A stretch of DNA of 25,534 nt from positions 1 through 25,534 of the forward strand of contig JALOAD010000029.1 in the NCBI GenBank assembly GCA_023228995.1. Direction: 5' to 3'. Under the pieces are notes generated by a model. The model had not been told where the DNA came from and did not search any database. It worked only from the letters and a program-made list of their open reading frames with translations. Shown one piece after another: positions 1 through 9,137 of the stretch. Position numbers and translations under genes: made by a program. This DNA comes from JALOAD01 sp023228995 [NCBI: Candidatus Muiribacterium halophilum]. Its GTDB lineage: Bacteria > Muiribacteriota > Muiribacteriia > Muiribacteriales. How positions within the stretch are numbered: the first letter of the stretch is position 1; each line of letters starts with the position of its first letter.

Positions 1-2
1 GT

Positions 3-2555
3 AGTGGAACTTCTGGTAGTTCTGGTAGTGGTGGATCTTCTGGTACTAGAGGAACTGGTGGAACTTCAGGTAGTTCTGGTAGTAGTGGAACTTCTGGTAG
101 TTCTGGTAGTGGTGGATCTTCTGGTAGTTCTGGTAGTGGTGGATCTTCTGGTAGTTCTGGTAGTGGTGGAACTTCCGGTAGTGGTGGATCATCAGGTAGT
201 TCTGGTAGTGGTGGATCATCAGGTAGTTCTGGTAGTGGTGGAACTTCTGGCACTAGAGGAACTGGTGGAACTTCTGGTAGTTCTGGTAGTAGTGGATCAT
301 CTGGTGTGAATGGTTTTGATGGTATATCTGGAAGTTCAGGTAGTAGTGGATCATCTGGTAGTGGTGGATCATCAGGTAGTGGTGGATCATCAGGTAGTGG
401 TGGATCATCAGGTAGTTCTGGTAGTGGTGGAACTTCTGGCACTAGAGGAACTGGTGGATCATCTGGTAGTTCTGGTAGTGGTGGATCTTCTGGTAGTTCT
501 GGTAGTGGTGGAACTTCTGGTACTAGAGGAACTGGTGGAACTTCCGGTAGTTCTGGTAGTAGTGGAACTTCTGGTAGTTCTGGAACTTCTGGATCAAGTG
601 GCTTACTTTCACTAACTGGTACGACTAATAATGGTGTAATAACATTAAATGGAACTGCACCAAATGGAACAGTTGAATCTAATTTAACATTTGATGGAAA
701 TACATTATCAGTTATTGGAAATATAAACTTAAATGGAAATAGTATTAATAATGGTGGATTTGATGTAGTAACTTCATTGCCTACTACTAATAATTTTGAT
801 GGAAGACAAGTTACCTATGAAGGTAGAAGCTATATTTGGGATGGAACCAAATACATTAATAATGAGAACTACTTTGCAGAAACTGGTGCTTCTGATACAG
901 CAGGGAGATGGACTGTTAATATTCCTGGCATAACAGAATTATATAATGGGTTACAGATTAAGATTGTACTGAAGACTTCTTATAATTCAACTTATAATAC
1001 TCTTAATATAAATGGACTTGGTCAGCAATTAGTTTGGTATCGTGTAGGTTCAAGGTTAACTTCTCATTTCTCAATTAATAGTATATTAAACCTAACATAT
1101 TATTCAGAAGCTGGGTCATATTCTACTTTTACAGGAGGTTGGGTAGTTGATTACTCTTATTATATTGATACTATTACAGAGAATGCAATATCTCAATTTA
1201 GACCTTTAGCTGGAGAAGTAAGTAATGCTTATAAGCTTGGGATGCTTGGTTTGGATGATAAATTTTATCCTTTCACCAGAGAGTCAGGAACAGGAACTAC
1301 TAAGACAGTTCAGAATACAGCTTTCAAACTCAATTCTCCTATATTGTATGATAGTGGTTCATCAGCGACTGCTGCAGGTTCATATATGAGTACCATTAGA
1401 ACGATGTCATATATGTCTACTCTTTTGTATACTTTAAATCAAACTTTCCCAGCTTATACCGACTTATATTTAGTCGGAACTGCTAACGTAGACAATAACA
1501 CTTTTGTATTAGATAACTCTTCATCCACATCTTGGTGTACTAATACTCTACCTACAACAGATAATGGGAAGGCGTATATGTATTTAGGTAAGACATACTC
1601 TTCAGGTTCTACTATGCACCTTTTTGAATGGCATCCTGTATACTATTTTAAAGATGGGGCTTTAAGAGTTTATAATCCTAATTATATTTCTCCAAGTGAT
1701 ATAATTAATAAACTAAAAACAGTAGATGGAACAGGTAGTGGATTAGATGCAGATTTGTTGGATGGAAAACACTCTAATGAATTTATCACTTCTGAAGATT
1801 TTGAGACAAATCAATTATATACACCCACACTTAATCCTACTTGGTCAATATTAAAATATGATAATTCACCTTCTGGTATATCAGCTACATCAAGTGCTAT
1901 TACATTAGAATATGGTTATAAACCTTCTGCTACTGTTCAAGCAAAATGGACACAACCAACTGGTTATAATACACCTGAGAGAAGTGATGGTTTATGTGGT
2001 GTTTATGATATACCAAATGGTTTGGCTATTAATACATATACGAGTCCAGTTGCTAGTATACCATATGCAACATATTTCACTCCATTAAATCCAACAATTT
2101 CTATTAAATCAATAGTTGTTTGGACTATTTATGCTACAAAGAGAGGTATCACAGTGAGTGGCAATAAATTAATTTTACCAGCTGGGGATATATCAACATC
2201 AGCTTCACTATCAGTAACTTATCAATTACCTATTTATTATGGTTTAGTGACTACTTCTTCTATGACTGAAATTATAATAAAAGGACTTACTTCATTATTA
2301 AAAAATTGTAGTACTGGATCTAAAACATTTTCACCTAATATTAATGCAAGTGATTCTCAATATTGGGTATATGCTTACCCATCAGCTTGGGGAACTTTAT
2401 CAAACATTTCTAATGCAGATGGAGATTGGACAGCAGCTTTTACAGATAGTACATTGAATATAACAAGTTCAAATACAGCATTACAAACTGAATATAGATA
2501 TTATATTACAATTAATAAGGGAGCATTTAAGAATAAAATAATAAATTTTAGTTAA
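3..2555 (+). CDS. Collagen-like phage tail fibre protein (5' end outside window)
   Basis: The reading frame is open from the left edge, so the start lies upstream; the GTG at 306 is an internal Val codon inside the collagen repeat. The visible 850 residues begin with an uninterrupted Gly-X-Y tract (66 triplets, mostly GSS, GSG, GTS, GTR). Next comes a fibre segment rich in short strands (LTFDGNTLSVIGNI type), then a region starting DVVTSLPTTNNFDGRQVTYE that resembles fibre or receptor-binding modules. Around residue 575 is GTGSGLDADLLDGKHSNEF, a motif well known from long tail fibres of many phages, where it often marks a knob or repeat boundary. The C-terminal ~270 residues are beta-rich and not recognised. 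It heads a five-gene adsorption cluster; the next ATG follows only 4 bases after the stop. The family role (trimeric host-recognition fibre) is well supported; the receptor is unknown. Confidence 0.85.
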   Translation, partial: SGTSGSSGSGGSSGTRGTGGTSGSSGSSGTSGSSGSGGSSGSSGSGGSSGSSGSGGTSGSGGSSGSSGSGGSSGSSGSGGTSGTRGTGGTSGSSGSSGSSGVNGFDGISGSSGSSGSSGSGGSSGSGGSSGSGGSSGSSGSGGTSGTRGTGGSSGSSGSGGSSGSSGSGGTSGTRGTGGTSGSSGSSGTSGSSGTSGSSGLLSLTGTTNNGVITLNGTAPNGTVESNLTFDGNTLSVIGNINLNGNSINNGGFDVVTSLPTTNNFDGRQVTYEGRSYIWDGTKYINNENYFAETGASDTAGRWTVNIPGITELYNGLQIKIVLKTSYNSTYNTLNINGLGQQLVWYRVGSRLTSHFSINSILNLTYYSEAGSYSTFTGGWVVDYSYYIDTITENAISQFRPLAGEVSNAYKLGMLGLDDKFYPFTRESGTGTTKTVQNTAFKLNSPILYDSGSSATAAGSYMSTIRTMSYMSTLLYTLNQTFPAYTDLYLVGTANVDNNTFVLDNSSSTSWCTNTLPTTDNGKAYMYLGKTYSSGSTMHLFEWHPVYYFKDGALRVYNPNYISPSDIINKLKTVDGTGSGLDADLLDGKHSNEFITSEDFETNQLYTPTLNPTWSILKYDNSPSGISATSSAITLEYGYKPSATVQAKWTQPTGYNTPERSDGLCGVYDIPNGLAINTYTSPVASIPYATYFTPLNPTISIKSIVVWTIYATKRGITVSGNKLILPAGDISTSASLSVTYQLPIYYGLVTTSSMTEIIIKGLTSLLKNCSTGSKTFSPNINASDSQYWVYAYPSAWGTLSNISNADGDWTAAFTDSTLNITSSNTALQTEYRYYITINKGAFKNKIINFS
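6..599 (+). repeat. Gly-X-Y collagen-like coding repeat, first copy
   Basis: The fibre frame encodes 66 consecutive Gly-X-Y triplets, including the one non-repetitive patch GVNGFDGIS, which stays in register. At the DNA level this is a mosaic of short direct repeats such as GGTAGTTCTGGTAGTGGTGG and ACTAGAGGAACTGGTGGA. The units lack Pro-Pro triplets and use Ser, Thr and occasional Arg, as in other phage and bacterial collagen-like stalks. Closely similar DNA recurs at 7067-7444. Confidence 0.9.
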
Positions 2556-2559
2556 AATT

Positions 2560-3417
2560 ATGGCATATAAAGAATTTGGTGCAACTATTGCACCCGCAAA
2601 TATATCAGGCACAGGTTTTCCAATTGCAATGGGAAGTCATATCGGAGGAGGTAGAACCATAAATGATAAAAGTAACTTAAAATTATGGCAATTATTAGGT
2701 GATGGTGTTAATATAACTGAACAAAAAGCAAATGCAATTGGACAAATTTGGTATGATAGATCTGATGGTAAATATTATAAACTAACTGGATTCACTGGTG
2801 ATATTCCAAATTGGGTTGAATATTTAGATACATCAAATATAAATGGTACAACTAATTATGTTACTAAATTTACTGGTACAAACTCAATTGGTAATAGTTT
2901 AATTTACGATAATGGGACTAATGTTGGTATCGGGACTACAAATCCTAATAACAGATTAACTATAATCAGTGGAGATAATAAAGATACTGGACCTATATTA
3001 AATTTAAGTGGTGATTCAGTAAATCAAGTTGAGAGTGGTAGGATTAGATTCAGTGAAACTATAATAACTAGTTCAAATTATCAAGGTGCTTTTATTCATT
3101 ATAATGGTGCTTCTAATGTGTTTAATATAGGTGTTCATGAAGCATCAAATGGTCTAACTACAAGTGACTTAAATTCAATTGTTATTACTCGTTCAAATGG
3201 AGATGTTAATATAGGTAATTCTTCAATGTATGTAAAATATGGTGGTAATGTTGGTATTGGTACAACTTCACCATATGAAAAACTTGAAGTAGTTGGTAAT
3301 ATCGAAACAGATCATATTAAATTAAATAATTCTGTTACATTTTTAGATAATAGTGCAGAAAAGGGGGGTATGAGATATAATATTATAAATAAAACAATTG
3401 AATTCTTTTTTATATAA
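2560..3417 (+). CDS. Short tail fibre protein with VGIGTT motifs
   Basis: A 285-residue protein starting MAYKEFGATIAPANISG. The N-terminal ~95 residues contain a QIWYDRSDGKYYKLTG unit (a 'question-what-is-displayed' type fibre module common in phage structural proteins). Two motifs, NVGIGTTNPNNRLTI near residue 125 and NVGIGTTSPYEKLEVVGNI near residue 230, are typical of tail fibres in which they often precede an S74 self-cleaving chaperone. Here the protein ends soon after (GMRYNIINKTIEFFFI) with no room for that chaperone, so it either folds without it or relies on another protein. It lies 4 bases after the collagen fibre and 9 bases before the lectin protein, so it is surely co-translated with them. 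Role as a fibre or fibre-tip subunit is inferred from motifs and context. Confidence 0.8.
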   Translation: MAYKEFGATIAPANISGTGFPIAMGSHIGGGRTINDKSNLKLWQLLGDGVNITEQKANAIGQIWYDRSDGKYYKLTGFTGDIPNWVEYLDTSNINGTTNYVTKFTGTNSIGNSLIYDNGTNVGIGTTNPNNRLTIISGDNKDTGPILNLSGDSVNQVESGRIRFSETIITSSNYQGAFIHYNGASNVFNIGVHEASNGLTTSDLNSIVITRSNGDVNIGNSSMYVKYGGNVGIGTTSPYEKLEVVGNIETDHIKLNNSVTFLDNSAEKGGMRYNIINKTIEFFFI

Positions 3418-3426
3418 TTATAGTAT

Positions 3427-6400
3427 ATGGGGTTAATAGCATATTATCCATTTAAGAATGGAAGTTTAGAAAATTTAGTCGGAGTTGGTGGTAACGCTAA
3501 TAATAATGGTGCATTATTTAATAACACATTAGGCAAAGATAGTTATTATTTTAATAATGGAAGTACTACTTATATAAACCATTTGGGAATAAATATTCCA
3601 CAAGTTTGTTCATTCTCAGCTTGGAATTATCAAACAAATACATCAGGTCAGATGCTATTTTATGTCTATGATGGTGGTGGGTTTGTTGGTGTGTATTTTT
3701 CAGGGATTAATATATACTGGAATACTGGAGATGGTAGTAATAACCCATTTAGAAAGAATGGAGTAAATGTAACAGCACCAACATTAAATGAATGGCATCA
3801 TTATGTAATAACATGTAGTACAACTGAAATAATGTTGTATATTGATGGAATATATGTGGGTAGTACAATAACATATAGAAATCCAGCTAGGGCTAATATA
3901 GTTATTGGCAATTATCAAACACTGAGTGGTTATCCTAACAGTGGATATATAGCAAATTTCAGAATATACAACCACACTTTATCACCAAATGAAGTAACTA
4001 ATTTATACAAAAATCATAGTTCTGAAAATAATGTTAGTTTAATAGCACATTATCCATTGAATGGTGATACTGATGATTATAGCAGTAATGGATTTAATGC
4101 TACAAATAGTGGTGCTATTATTGATAATAATGGAAAGATTGGAAAATGTTATAGTTTTGATGGTGCACAAATGACTACCACAATCCCATTTTCTTCATAT
4201 GATCCTGCTTTAACTAATTCAACGATGTCATGTTGGTTATACATAAAGAACTTAACAAATTTTATACCAACTATACCATTTACCACTACTGGTAAAAAAG
4301 CAACAGAAAATATAATTGGATACAGTTCATATGGTGGTTTAGCAATTTCTTTAGAGTATACTGAGGCTGGTTTATTATCATTATATTTCAGTTATAGATC
4401 ATCTATTAGTTCTACTGGTGTTGTTTACAATAACGTTTTAACTGAAAAATGGTACCATTTGGCTGGTGTTATTGAAAATGATATAATTAAATTTTATATT
4501 AATGGCATATTGATTGGGACTTCTAATATAAGTACTATTAAAAATGTTTGGACAGATACTCGTAATTTTAGTATATCTTTACCACGAGTATGGGGTGGTA
4601 ATGGTCCAGCTATTAATTTTCCAACTAAAATAAATGATGTTAGATTATATAATACTGTAATATCTGAAAAGGAGATAAAAGAACTTGCAAAGGCTAAGAT
4701 ACTGCATTATAATTTCAATGACTTTCAAGAACCTACTCAAAACTATGATATACTAACTAATTCAAATTATGTTGGGCAGTCAAATTCTTATGGTAGTTAT
4801 TGCACAATAACAAATGGTAATTATTATGGCAAAGATTGTTATAAAATTGTTTTGAATATACCATCAGGTACAGTTTTTAGTAGCATTAAAAGTGCTTATT
4901 ATAATATGACTTCTACGAATTTGGTTACAAAAGGATTTGTAAATGGAGATTGGGTTACAAGAAGTTTTGATGTTTATATAGAATGTCATAATGATATAAA
5001 TTACACAAGACCACATCTTAGTATAGAAGGTAATTCTACAAGTAAATCTTATAATCAAATAGATAAAACCAAATTAGGAACTTGGCAAAGAGTTTCTTGT
5101 ACAAGTCAGATAGTAGATATAACACAACAAAATAATTATTTATTCTATGTTGCACGGCATATTGCAGGTACAACTACAACTGATCTTAGTTTTGTGATTT
5201 ATGTGTGTAATGTACAATTGGAAAAAAAATCTTATGCTACACCTTACGTTCCAACTTCTCGTACTGGTCAAGTACAAGATAGTTCAGGATATAGAAACCA
5301 TGCAGATATATTAGCAACTAAAACTCCACAATGGACAGAACTTTCTAAAATAGGTACTGGGTGTTATTATTGGGGAACTGATAAAATTAGGTCAATTACA
5401 CAATCTATAAATGTTCCCACTGATACTATAACCATGAATTGTTGGTTCAAGGTAAAAACACCGACAACAGCAGGTTTCACATCATATCATATGCCAATGG
5501 CTATAAATTCAAGTTATCATGAAATGGGTATTAGTTCTTCTGGTGCATTAAGAGTTGGTTTTTATTTAAGTGGAACTCGTTATGTAAATAATCATGGTAG
5601 TGGATTATTGGATGGTAATTGGCATATGCTAACTACAGTATATGATGGAACTTCTAAAAAGGGGTATATTGATGGTGTTTTAGTGGGGAATATTGCTACA
5701 GGTGGAACTCTAACATCAGGAACACAAACATTACGAATTGGTGAATATACAAATAATGATTATGGTAACAAAGATGCATATCAGGATGATGTGAGAATTT
5801 ATGCTACTGCTTTATCACAAGAAGATATTACTGAACTTTATGAAGTAGGGCAACAAATTCATAATACAGGTATATTAGAAACTAATGAAGTAATTGAAAA
5901 TGGTTATTATCATAATTTGATTCAATATAATAAATGGGTTGAGGGAACTTTTTCATATACTAATAATTGGTTATCTTATTCAACTCAGTCACCTCAATAT
6001 ACTTCTAATTTAATATATAGTGTGAATCCCTTTGGTCAAAATGATATAATATATGAGAATAAAGCAGTTGATAATTTTACTTTTGTGAGTAATCGATCAT
6101 TTGGCATTAGAGCAAATCCTTTAGAATCTTTAGATAATACAAAAAAATATAGGGTATCAAGTTGGGTTTATATAGATCCAAGTACTACTGGTACATATCT
6201 ATATCAGGGATATGTTGGTTCTATATGTAATTTTAATACAACTAATAGTAACACTAATCCATATTATAGTATATTGACACATACTGCTGTAAATAAAGGC
6301 ATTTGGTTACTTGTAGTGGCGTTTATCTATCCATATGGTTCAACATCTAATGTTAATGAAGGAGCTCGATATAGAATTGATGGTACTATACATTCTACAA

Positions 6401-6873
6401 CAACAGCATTTAATTGGAATTCTATTACTTCATTTTATTTAAGATATATGTTCAATTATCAATATGGTAATGTAACTGCAAATCAATATACATTAATGTA
6501 TCGACCAAGACTAGACTTATGTGATGGCACTGAACCTACTATAGAAGATTTATTAAAGGGCTATGATCATAAACCATTTCCTCTTATCCAACCAGAATTT
6601 TCTGAACAACATTATACTTATACTAATAAATATAAAGAAGCATTTACAACTGGTATTACATTTATTCGAGATGATAGTGAAGTATCTCAACAATTATATT
6701 GTGATTATTTTGAAGGTGAAGTATATGCTAAAACTCTATCAGGAACATTCGTAGTAAAAGGAACTATATTTACTACAATCGCACAAAAGATTGATATAAA
6801 TCAATTCTATGATAGAGTTGTAGCTAATATAGACAACAATATAATATATGTAAATAAATTAATTGAAAACTAA
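3427..6873 (+). CDS. Multi-domain LamG/concanavalin-like lectin tail protein
   Basis: A 1148-residue protein. Domain 1 (about 1-195) and domain 2 (about 203-420) are LamG-like jelly rolls. Each opens with LIAYYPF or LIAHYPL, has the central WHHYVIT or WYHLAGV strand followed by YIDGIYVG or YINGILIG, and closes with the FRIYNHTLS / VRLYNTVIS-x-E motif. A third copy opens at about 422 (ILHYNFND), is interrupted by a ~165-residue insert resembling a carbohydrate-binding beta-sandwich, resumes at about 612 (QVQDSSGYRNHAD) and closes near 805 (VRIYATALSQEDI). The C-terminal ~330 residues contain another such beta-rich region (YRPRLDLCDGTEP) and a unique tail. LamG and concanavalin-type folds bind glycans or proteins; in phage fibres they bind surface polysaccharide. 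No catalytic motif was seen. The ATG at 3427 is 9 bases after the previous stop. Fold calls are confident, binding target unknown. Confidence 0.85.
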   Translation: MGLIAYYPFKNGSLENLVGVGGNANNNGALFNNTLGKDSYYFNNGSTTYINHLGINIPQVCSFSAWNYQTNTSGQMLFYVYDGGGFVGVYFSGINIYWNTGDGSNNPFRKNGVNVTAPTLNEWHHYVITCSTTEIMLYIDGIYVGSTITYRNPARANIVIGNYQTLSGYPNSGYIANFRIYNHTLSPNEVTNLYKNHSSENNVSLIAHYPLNGDTDDYSSNGFNATNSGAIIDNNGKIGKCYSFDGAQMTTTIPFSSYDPALTNSTMSCWLYIKNLTNFIPTIPFTTTGKKATENIIGYSSYGGLAISLEYTEAGLLSLYFSYRSSISSTGVVYNNVLTEKWYHLAGVIENDIIKFYINGILIGTSNISTIKNVWTDTRNFSISLPRVWGGNGPAINFPTKINDVRLYNTVISEKEIKELAKAKILHYNFNDFQEPTQNYDILTNSNYVGQSNSYGSYCTITNGNYYGKDCYKIVLNIPSGTVFSSIKSAYYNMTSTNLVTKGFVNGDWVTRSFDVYIECHNDINYTRPHLSIEGNSTSKSYNQIDKTKLGTWQRVSCTSQIVDITQQNNYLFYVARHIAGTTTTDLSFVIYVCNVQLEKKSYATPYVPTSRTGQVQDSSGYRNHADILATKTPQWTELSKIGTGCYYWGTDKIRSITQSINVPTDTITMNCWFKVKTPTTAGFTSYHMPMAINSSYHEMGISSSGALRVGFYLSGTRYVNNHGSGLLDGNWHMLTTVYDGTSKKGYIDGVLVGNIATGGTLTSGTQTLRIGEYTNNDYGNKDAYQDDVRIYATALSQEDITELYEVGQQIHNTGILETNEVIENGYYHNLIQYNKWVEGTFSYTNNWLSYSTQSPQYTSNLIYSVNPFGQNDIIYENKAVDNFTFVSNRSFGIRANPLESLDNTKKYRVSSWVYIDPSTTGTYLYQGYVGSICNFNTTNSNTNPYYSILTHTAVNKGIWLLVVAFIYPYGSTSNVNEGARYRIDGTIHSTTTAFNWNSITSFYLRYMFNYQYGNVTANQYTLMYRPRLDLCDGTEPTIEDLLKGYDHKPFPLIQPEFSEQHYTYTNKYKEAFTTGITFIRDDSEVSQQLYCDYFEGEVYAKTLSGTFVVKGTIFTTIAQKIDINQFYDRVVANIDNNIIYVNKLIEN

Positions 6874-6913
6874 TTTTTTTATATATAGATAAATATAAAA
6901 TTAAAAATTATAT

Positions 6914-8143
6914 ATGGCAGATTTAGGACCAACTAATATAGAAGGTAATTTAGTTATAAAAAATCAAACATATACACCAAATATGTCTTCAGGTGGTACT
7001 TCATCAAGAGTTGTTGTATTAGATGATGATGGGATATTAAGATATAAAATAAATGCATCTAGTTCTGGTTCATCTGGTAGTGGTGGAACTTCTGGTACTA
7101 GAGGAACAGGTGGAACTTCTGGTAGTTCTGGTAGTGGTGGATCATCAGGTAGTAGTGGTAGTGATGGATCTTCAGGTACTAGAGGAACTGGTGGAACTTC
7201 TGGTAGTGGTGGATCATCAGGTAGTTCTGGTAGTGGTGGAACTTCTGGTAGTTCTGGTAGTGGTGGAACTTCTGGTACTAGAGGAACTGGTGGATCATCT
7301 GGTAGTTCTGGTAGTTCTGGTAGTGGTGGTACTTCTGGTACTAGAGGAACTAGTGGAACTTCTGGTAGTTCTGGAACATCAGGTGATAGAGGACCAATAG
7401 GTAATAGTGGACCAATAGGTCCAATGGGTATAGATGGTGCTGTGTCAGGGAGATGGTTTTTTACAGATAGTTTTGATATTAATGGTACTGAACATTTTAC
7501 TTTAATATACCATAATAATCAAGATTATAGTGATGTTTATATAATTCATATAAATTATACAACATATAATAATATTAATTTTTATGATTGGTTATATCAA
7601 ATTGAATTATATGATCAAAATTCACAGGATATTTATATAACATTAACTAATGTTTATGATAATTCAAATTATGCTATATATAAAATTGATTATGGATCTA
7701 TATCCATGTATGGTAGTACATTTGAAGCTGGTTTAATCTACGTTTCAAGTAATGGTTATTTTCAATTTCCGGCTGATTCTGAATTATTTAGTATATCTTT
7801 TATGGTATGTGGCTTAAATGGAGCTAATGGAGCTAATGGTACTAGTGGTACTTCACAAACAATTAATACAAGTACATATACTACAATTTCAACATCTGGT
7901 GTATTTTATAATAATATTCAATTAAATAATCAAACTCTATCTGTTAATTATTTTAATTCAGTTCATGAAACAGAAGTACATATAATTTCAGTTACTAATT
8001 CTTGCTATATATCGTTGGGTTCATCTGGTGGTAGTTATAAAAGAATAAATTTAGCAAGTTCACAATATTTATTAGCAGGTTCTAAATATATATTGAGTAT
8101 AAAAAATGGAGTAGCTTCATTAGTAACATATGAACAATCTTAA
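6914..8143 (+). CDS. Second collagen-like tail fibre protein
   Basis: A 409-residue protein that is complete and so shows the likely architecture of the truncated fibre at the left edge. Residues 1-51 form an N-terminal segment (LVIKNQTYTPN..., VVVLDDDGILRYKINASS) probably used for attachment. Residues 52-177 are 42 uninterrupted Gly-X-Y triplets ending in GPIGPMGIDGAVSG, which is closer to classical collagen because it includes Pro. A beta-rich head follows (about 178-300, GRWFFTDSFDINGTEHFTL), then a short GANGANGTSGTSQT linker and a C-terminal domain of ~90 residues. It is separated by 40 A/T-rich bases from the lectin gene and 15 bases from the next gene. Trimeric fibre function is inferred from composition and neighbours. 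No intramolecular chaperone domain was recognised. Confidence 0.85.
   Translation: MADLGPTNIEGNLVIKNQTYTPNMSSGGTSSRVVVLDDDGILRYKINASSSGSSGSGGTSGTRGTGGTSGSSGSGGSSGSSGSDGSSGTRGTGGTSGSGGSSGSSGSGGTSGSSGSGGTSGTRGTGGSSGSSGSSGSGGTSGTRGTSGTSGSSGTSGDRGPIGNSGPIGPMGIDGAVSGRWFFTDSFDINGTEHFTLIYHNNQDYSDVYIIHINYTTYNNINFYDWLYQIELYDQNSQDIYITLTNVYDNSNYAIYKIDYGSISMYGSTFEAGLIYVSSNGYFQFPADSELFSISFMVCGLNGANGANGTSGTSQTINTSTYTTISTSGVFYNNIQLNNQTLSVNYFNSVHETEVHIISVTNSCYISLGSSGGSYKRINLASSQYLLAGSKYILSIKNGVASLVTYEQS
7067..7444 (+). repeat. Gly-X-Y collagen-like coding repeat, second copy
   Basis: This stretch encodes 42 in-register Gly-X-Y triplets. The first ~35 use nearly the same DNA units as the fibre at 6-599 (for example GGAACTTCTGGTACTAGAGG), which gives long near-identical DNA about 7 kb apart in the same orientation. 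The last triplets (GDRGPIGNSGPIGPMGID) are distinct. Confidence 0.9.
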
Positions 8144-8158
8144 AAATTAATAATATAT

Positions 8159-9019
8159 ATGAGTCAATTAAGAAATAATATAAATACAACACCAGTGGTA
8201 ACAAGAGGATTAGTAGGTCAATATGATGTTTTATATAATTATGGTACGGGCTATTGGTATGATGGTATTATAGGATCTATTCATAATAAGTATCCACCAT
8301 ATTTAATAAATGCTACTAGTGATTATTTAGAAACTAATCCAAAAGATCTGGATTCATTTTTAGCTATTACAAAATATTCAACATATAATTCAGCTACATT
8401 AACAGCCTCTTTAATAAATGAAAACAAAGGTGCATATATAAGATTACCAGGTGATGGTGCTAATGATCGTTTTGGTTTGATACTTAGAAAATATCATTAT
8501 GGTATGTTAACTTATGAAAACGTGTATCAATCTTTTTTTGGAAATACTATAACCATACAAATGACATTAACATTTGAAGATTTGACAAATAATAAAGGAA
8601 TTTATGGGTTTCATAATCCAGGTATTATTGCTCAATATGTAGGTGGTAATATTGAATTTGGTTATTATCCAGCTGGTTCGCCATATGCAATATCAGTCCC
8701 AGCAACTACTTATTTTGGAGCAAATAGAATTATGAATATAGCACATACATTAACACCAAAACCAGGTAATCAGAAACATATTAATAGATTATATATAAAT
8801 GGCAAACAATATGGTGTAGATCAAGAAATAAATTATATTAGTACATTTTCTACAGGTAATAATTTAATATTTGGTACTAGTTATAATGCTACTAATAGAT
8901 TTATGACTGGTAATATATACAATATTTTATTATATAATACAGCCTTAACATCAGATGAGGTTTATCAAAATTATCTAATTGATAAATTTAGATTTGGTAT
9001 AACTCATTTGGCAAATTAA
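8159..9019 (+). CDS. LamG/concanavalin-like tail protein
   Basis: A 286-residue protein. An N-terminal GLVGQYDVLYNYGTGYWYDG segment opens a jelly-roll domain. FFGNTITIQMTLTF lies near residue 130, INRLYINGKQYG lies near residue 215, and the domain closes with GNIYNILLYNTALTSDEVYQNY, the signature end of LamG-like folds in Bacteroidota proteins and phage fibres. It is the last plus-strand gene of the adsorption cluster, 15 bases after the second collagen fibre, and may form a tip or side lectin of that fibre. No signal peptide or transmembrane segment. No obvious U-tract terminator follows it; the next 318 bases hold the structured element described separately. The fold is likely, the ligand unknown. 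Confidence 0.8.
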   Translation: MSQLRNNINTTPVVTRGLVGQYDVLYNYGTGYWYDGIIGSIHNKYPPYLINATSDYLETNPKDLDSFLAITKYSTYNSATLTASLINENKGAYIRLPGDGANDRFGLILRKYHYGMLTYENVYQSFFGNTITIQMTLTFEDLTNNKGIYGFHNPGIIAQYVGGNIEFGYYPAGSPYAISVPATTYFGANRIMNIAHTLTPKPGNQKHINRLYINGKQYGVDQEINYISTFSTGNNLIFGTSYNATNRFMTGNIYNILLYNTALTSDEVYQNYLIDKFRFGITHLAN

Positions 9020-9048
9020 AAAAATTATCTATTTATAGTTTATTAAAA

Positions 9049-9066
9049 TTTGTACAAAGTTGTACA
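9049..9066. repeat. TTTGTACAAA palindrome with adjacent TTGTACA repeat
   Basis: TTTGTACAAA at 9049-9058 is a perfect 10-base palindrome and is followed at 9060-9066 by TTGTACA, giving two half-sites about one helical turn apart. A third TTGTACA lies at 9170-9176, at the outer edge of the inner hairpin of the structured element. The arrangement resembles a small regulator or replication-protein binding site, but function is a guess. Confidence 0.35.
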
Positions 9067-9137
9067 TTATTAGTTTCTTGCTTCTACTATCAATACATCA
9101 AAAATGATTTACTTAATGTCTACAAATGTAAATTTGG

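Noticed and set aside
306-308. GTG at 306 as the start of the first fibre gene
   Set aside because: The Gly-X-Y register continues without a break upstream to the left edge, so this codon is an internal Val.
6-599. Short regular repeats as a possible CRISPR array
   Set aside because: The repeats are adjacent, coding, and lack spacers of constant length; they encode a collagen-like stalk.
4-615. Open frames rich in Val-Leu-Val over the collagen repeat (also 7053-7400)
   Set aside because: They are alternate-frame readings of the Gly-X-Y repeat DNA; the frame giving uninterrupted Gly every third residue and continuing into the fibre body is the real one.
1-9019. Diversity-generating retroelement acting on the fibre or lectin genes
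   Set aside because: No reverse transcriptase, no accessory gene and no template/variable repeat pair was seen in the window.
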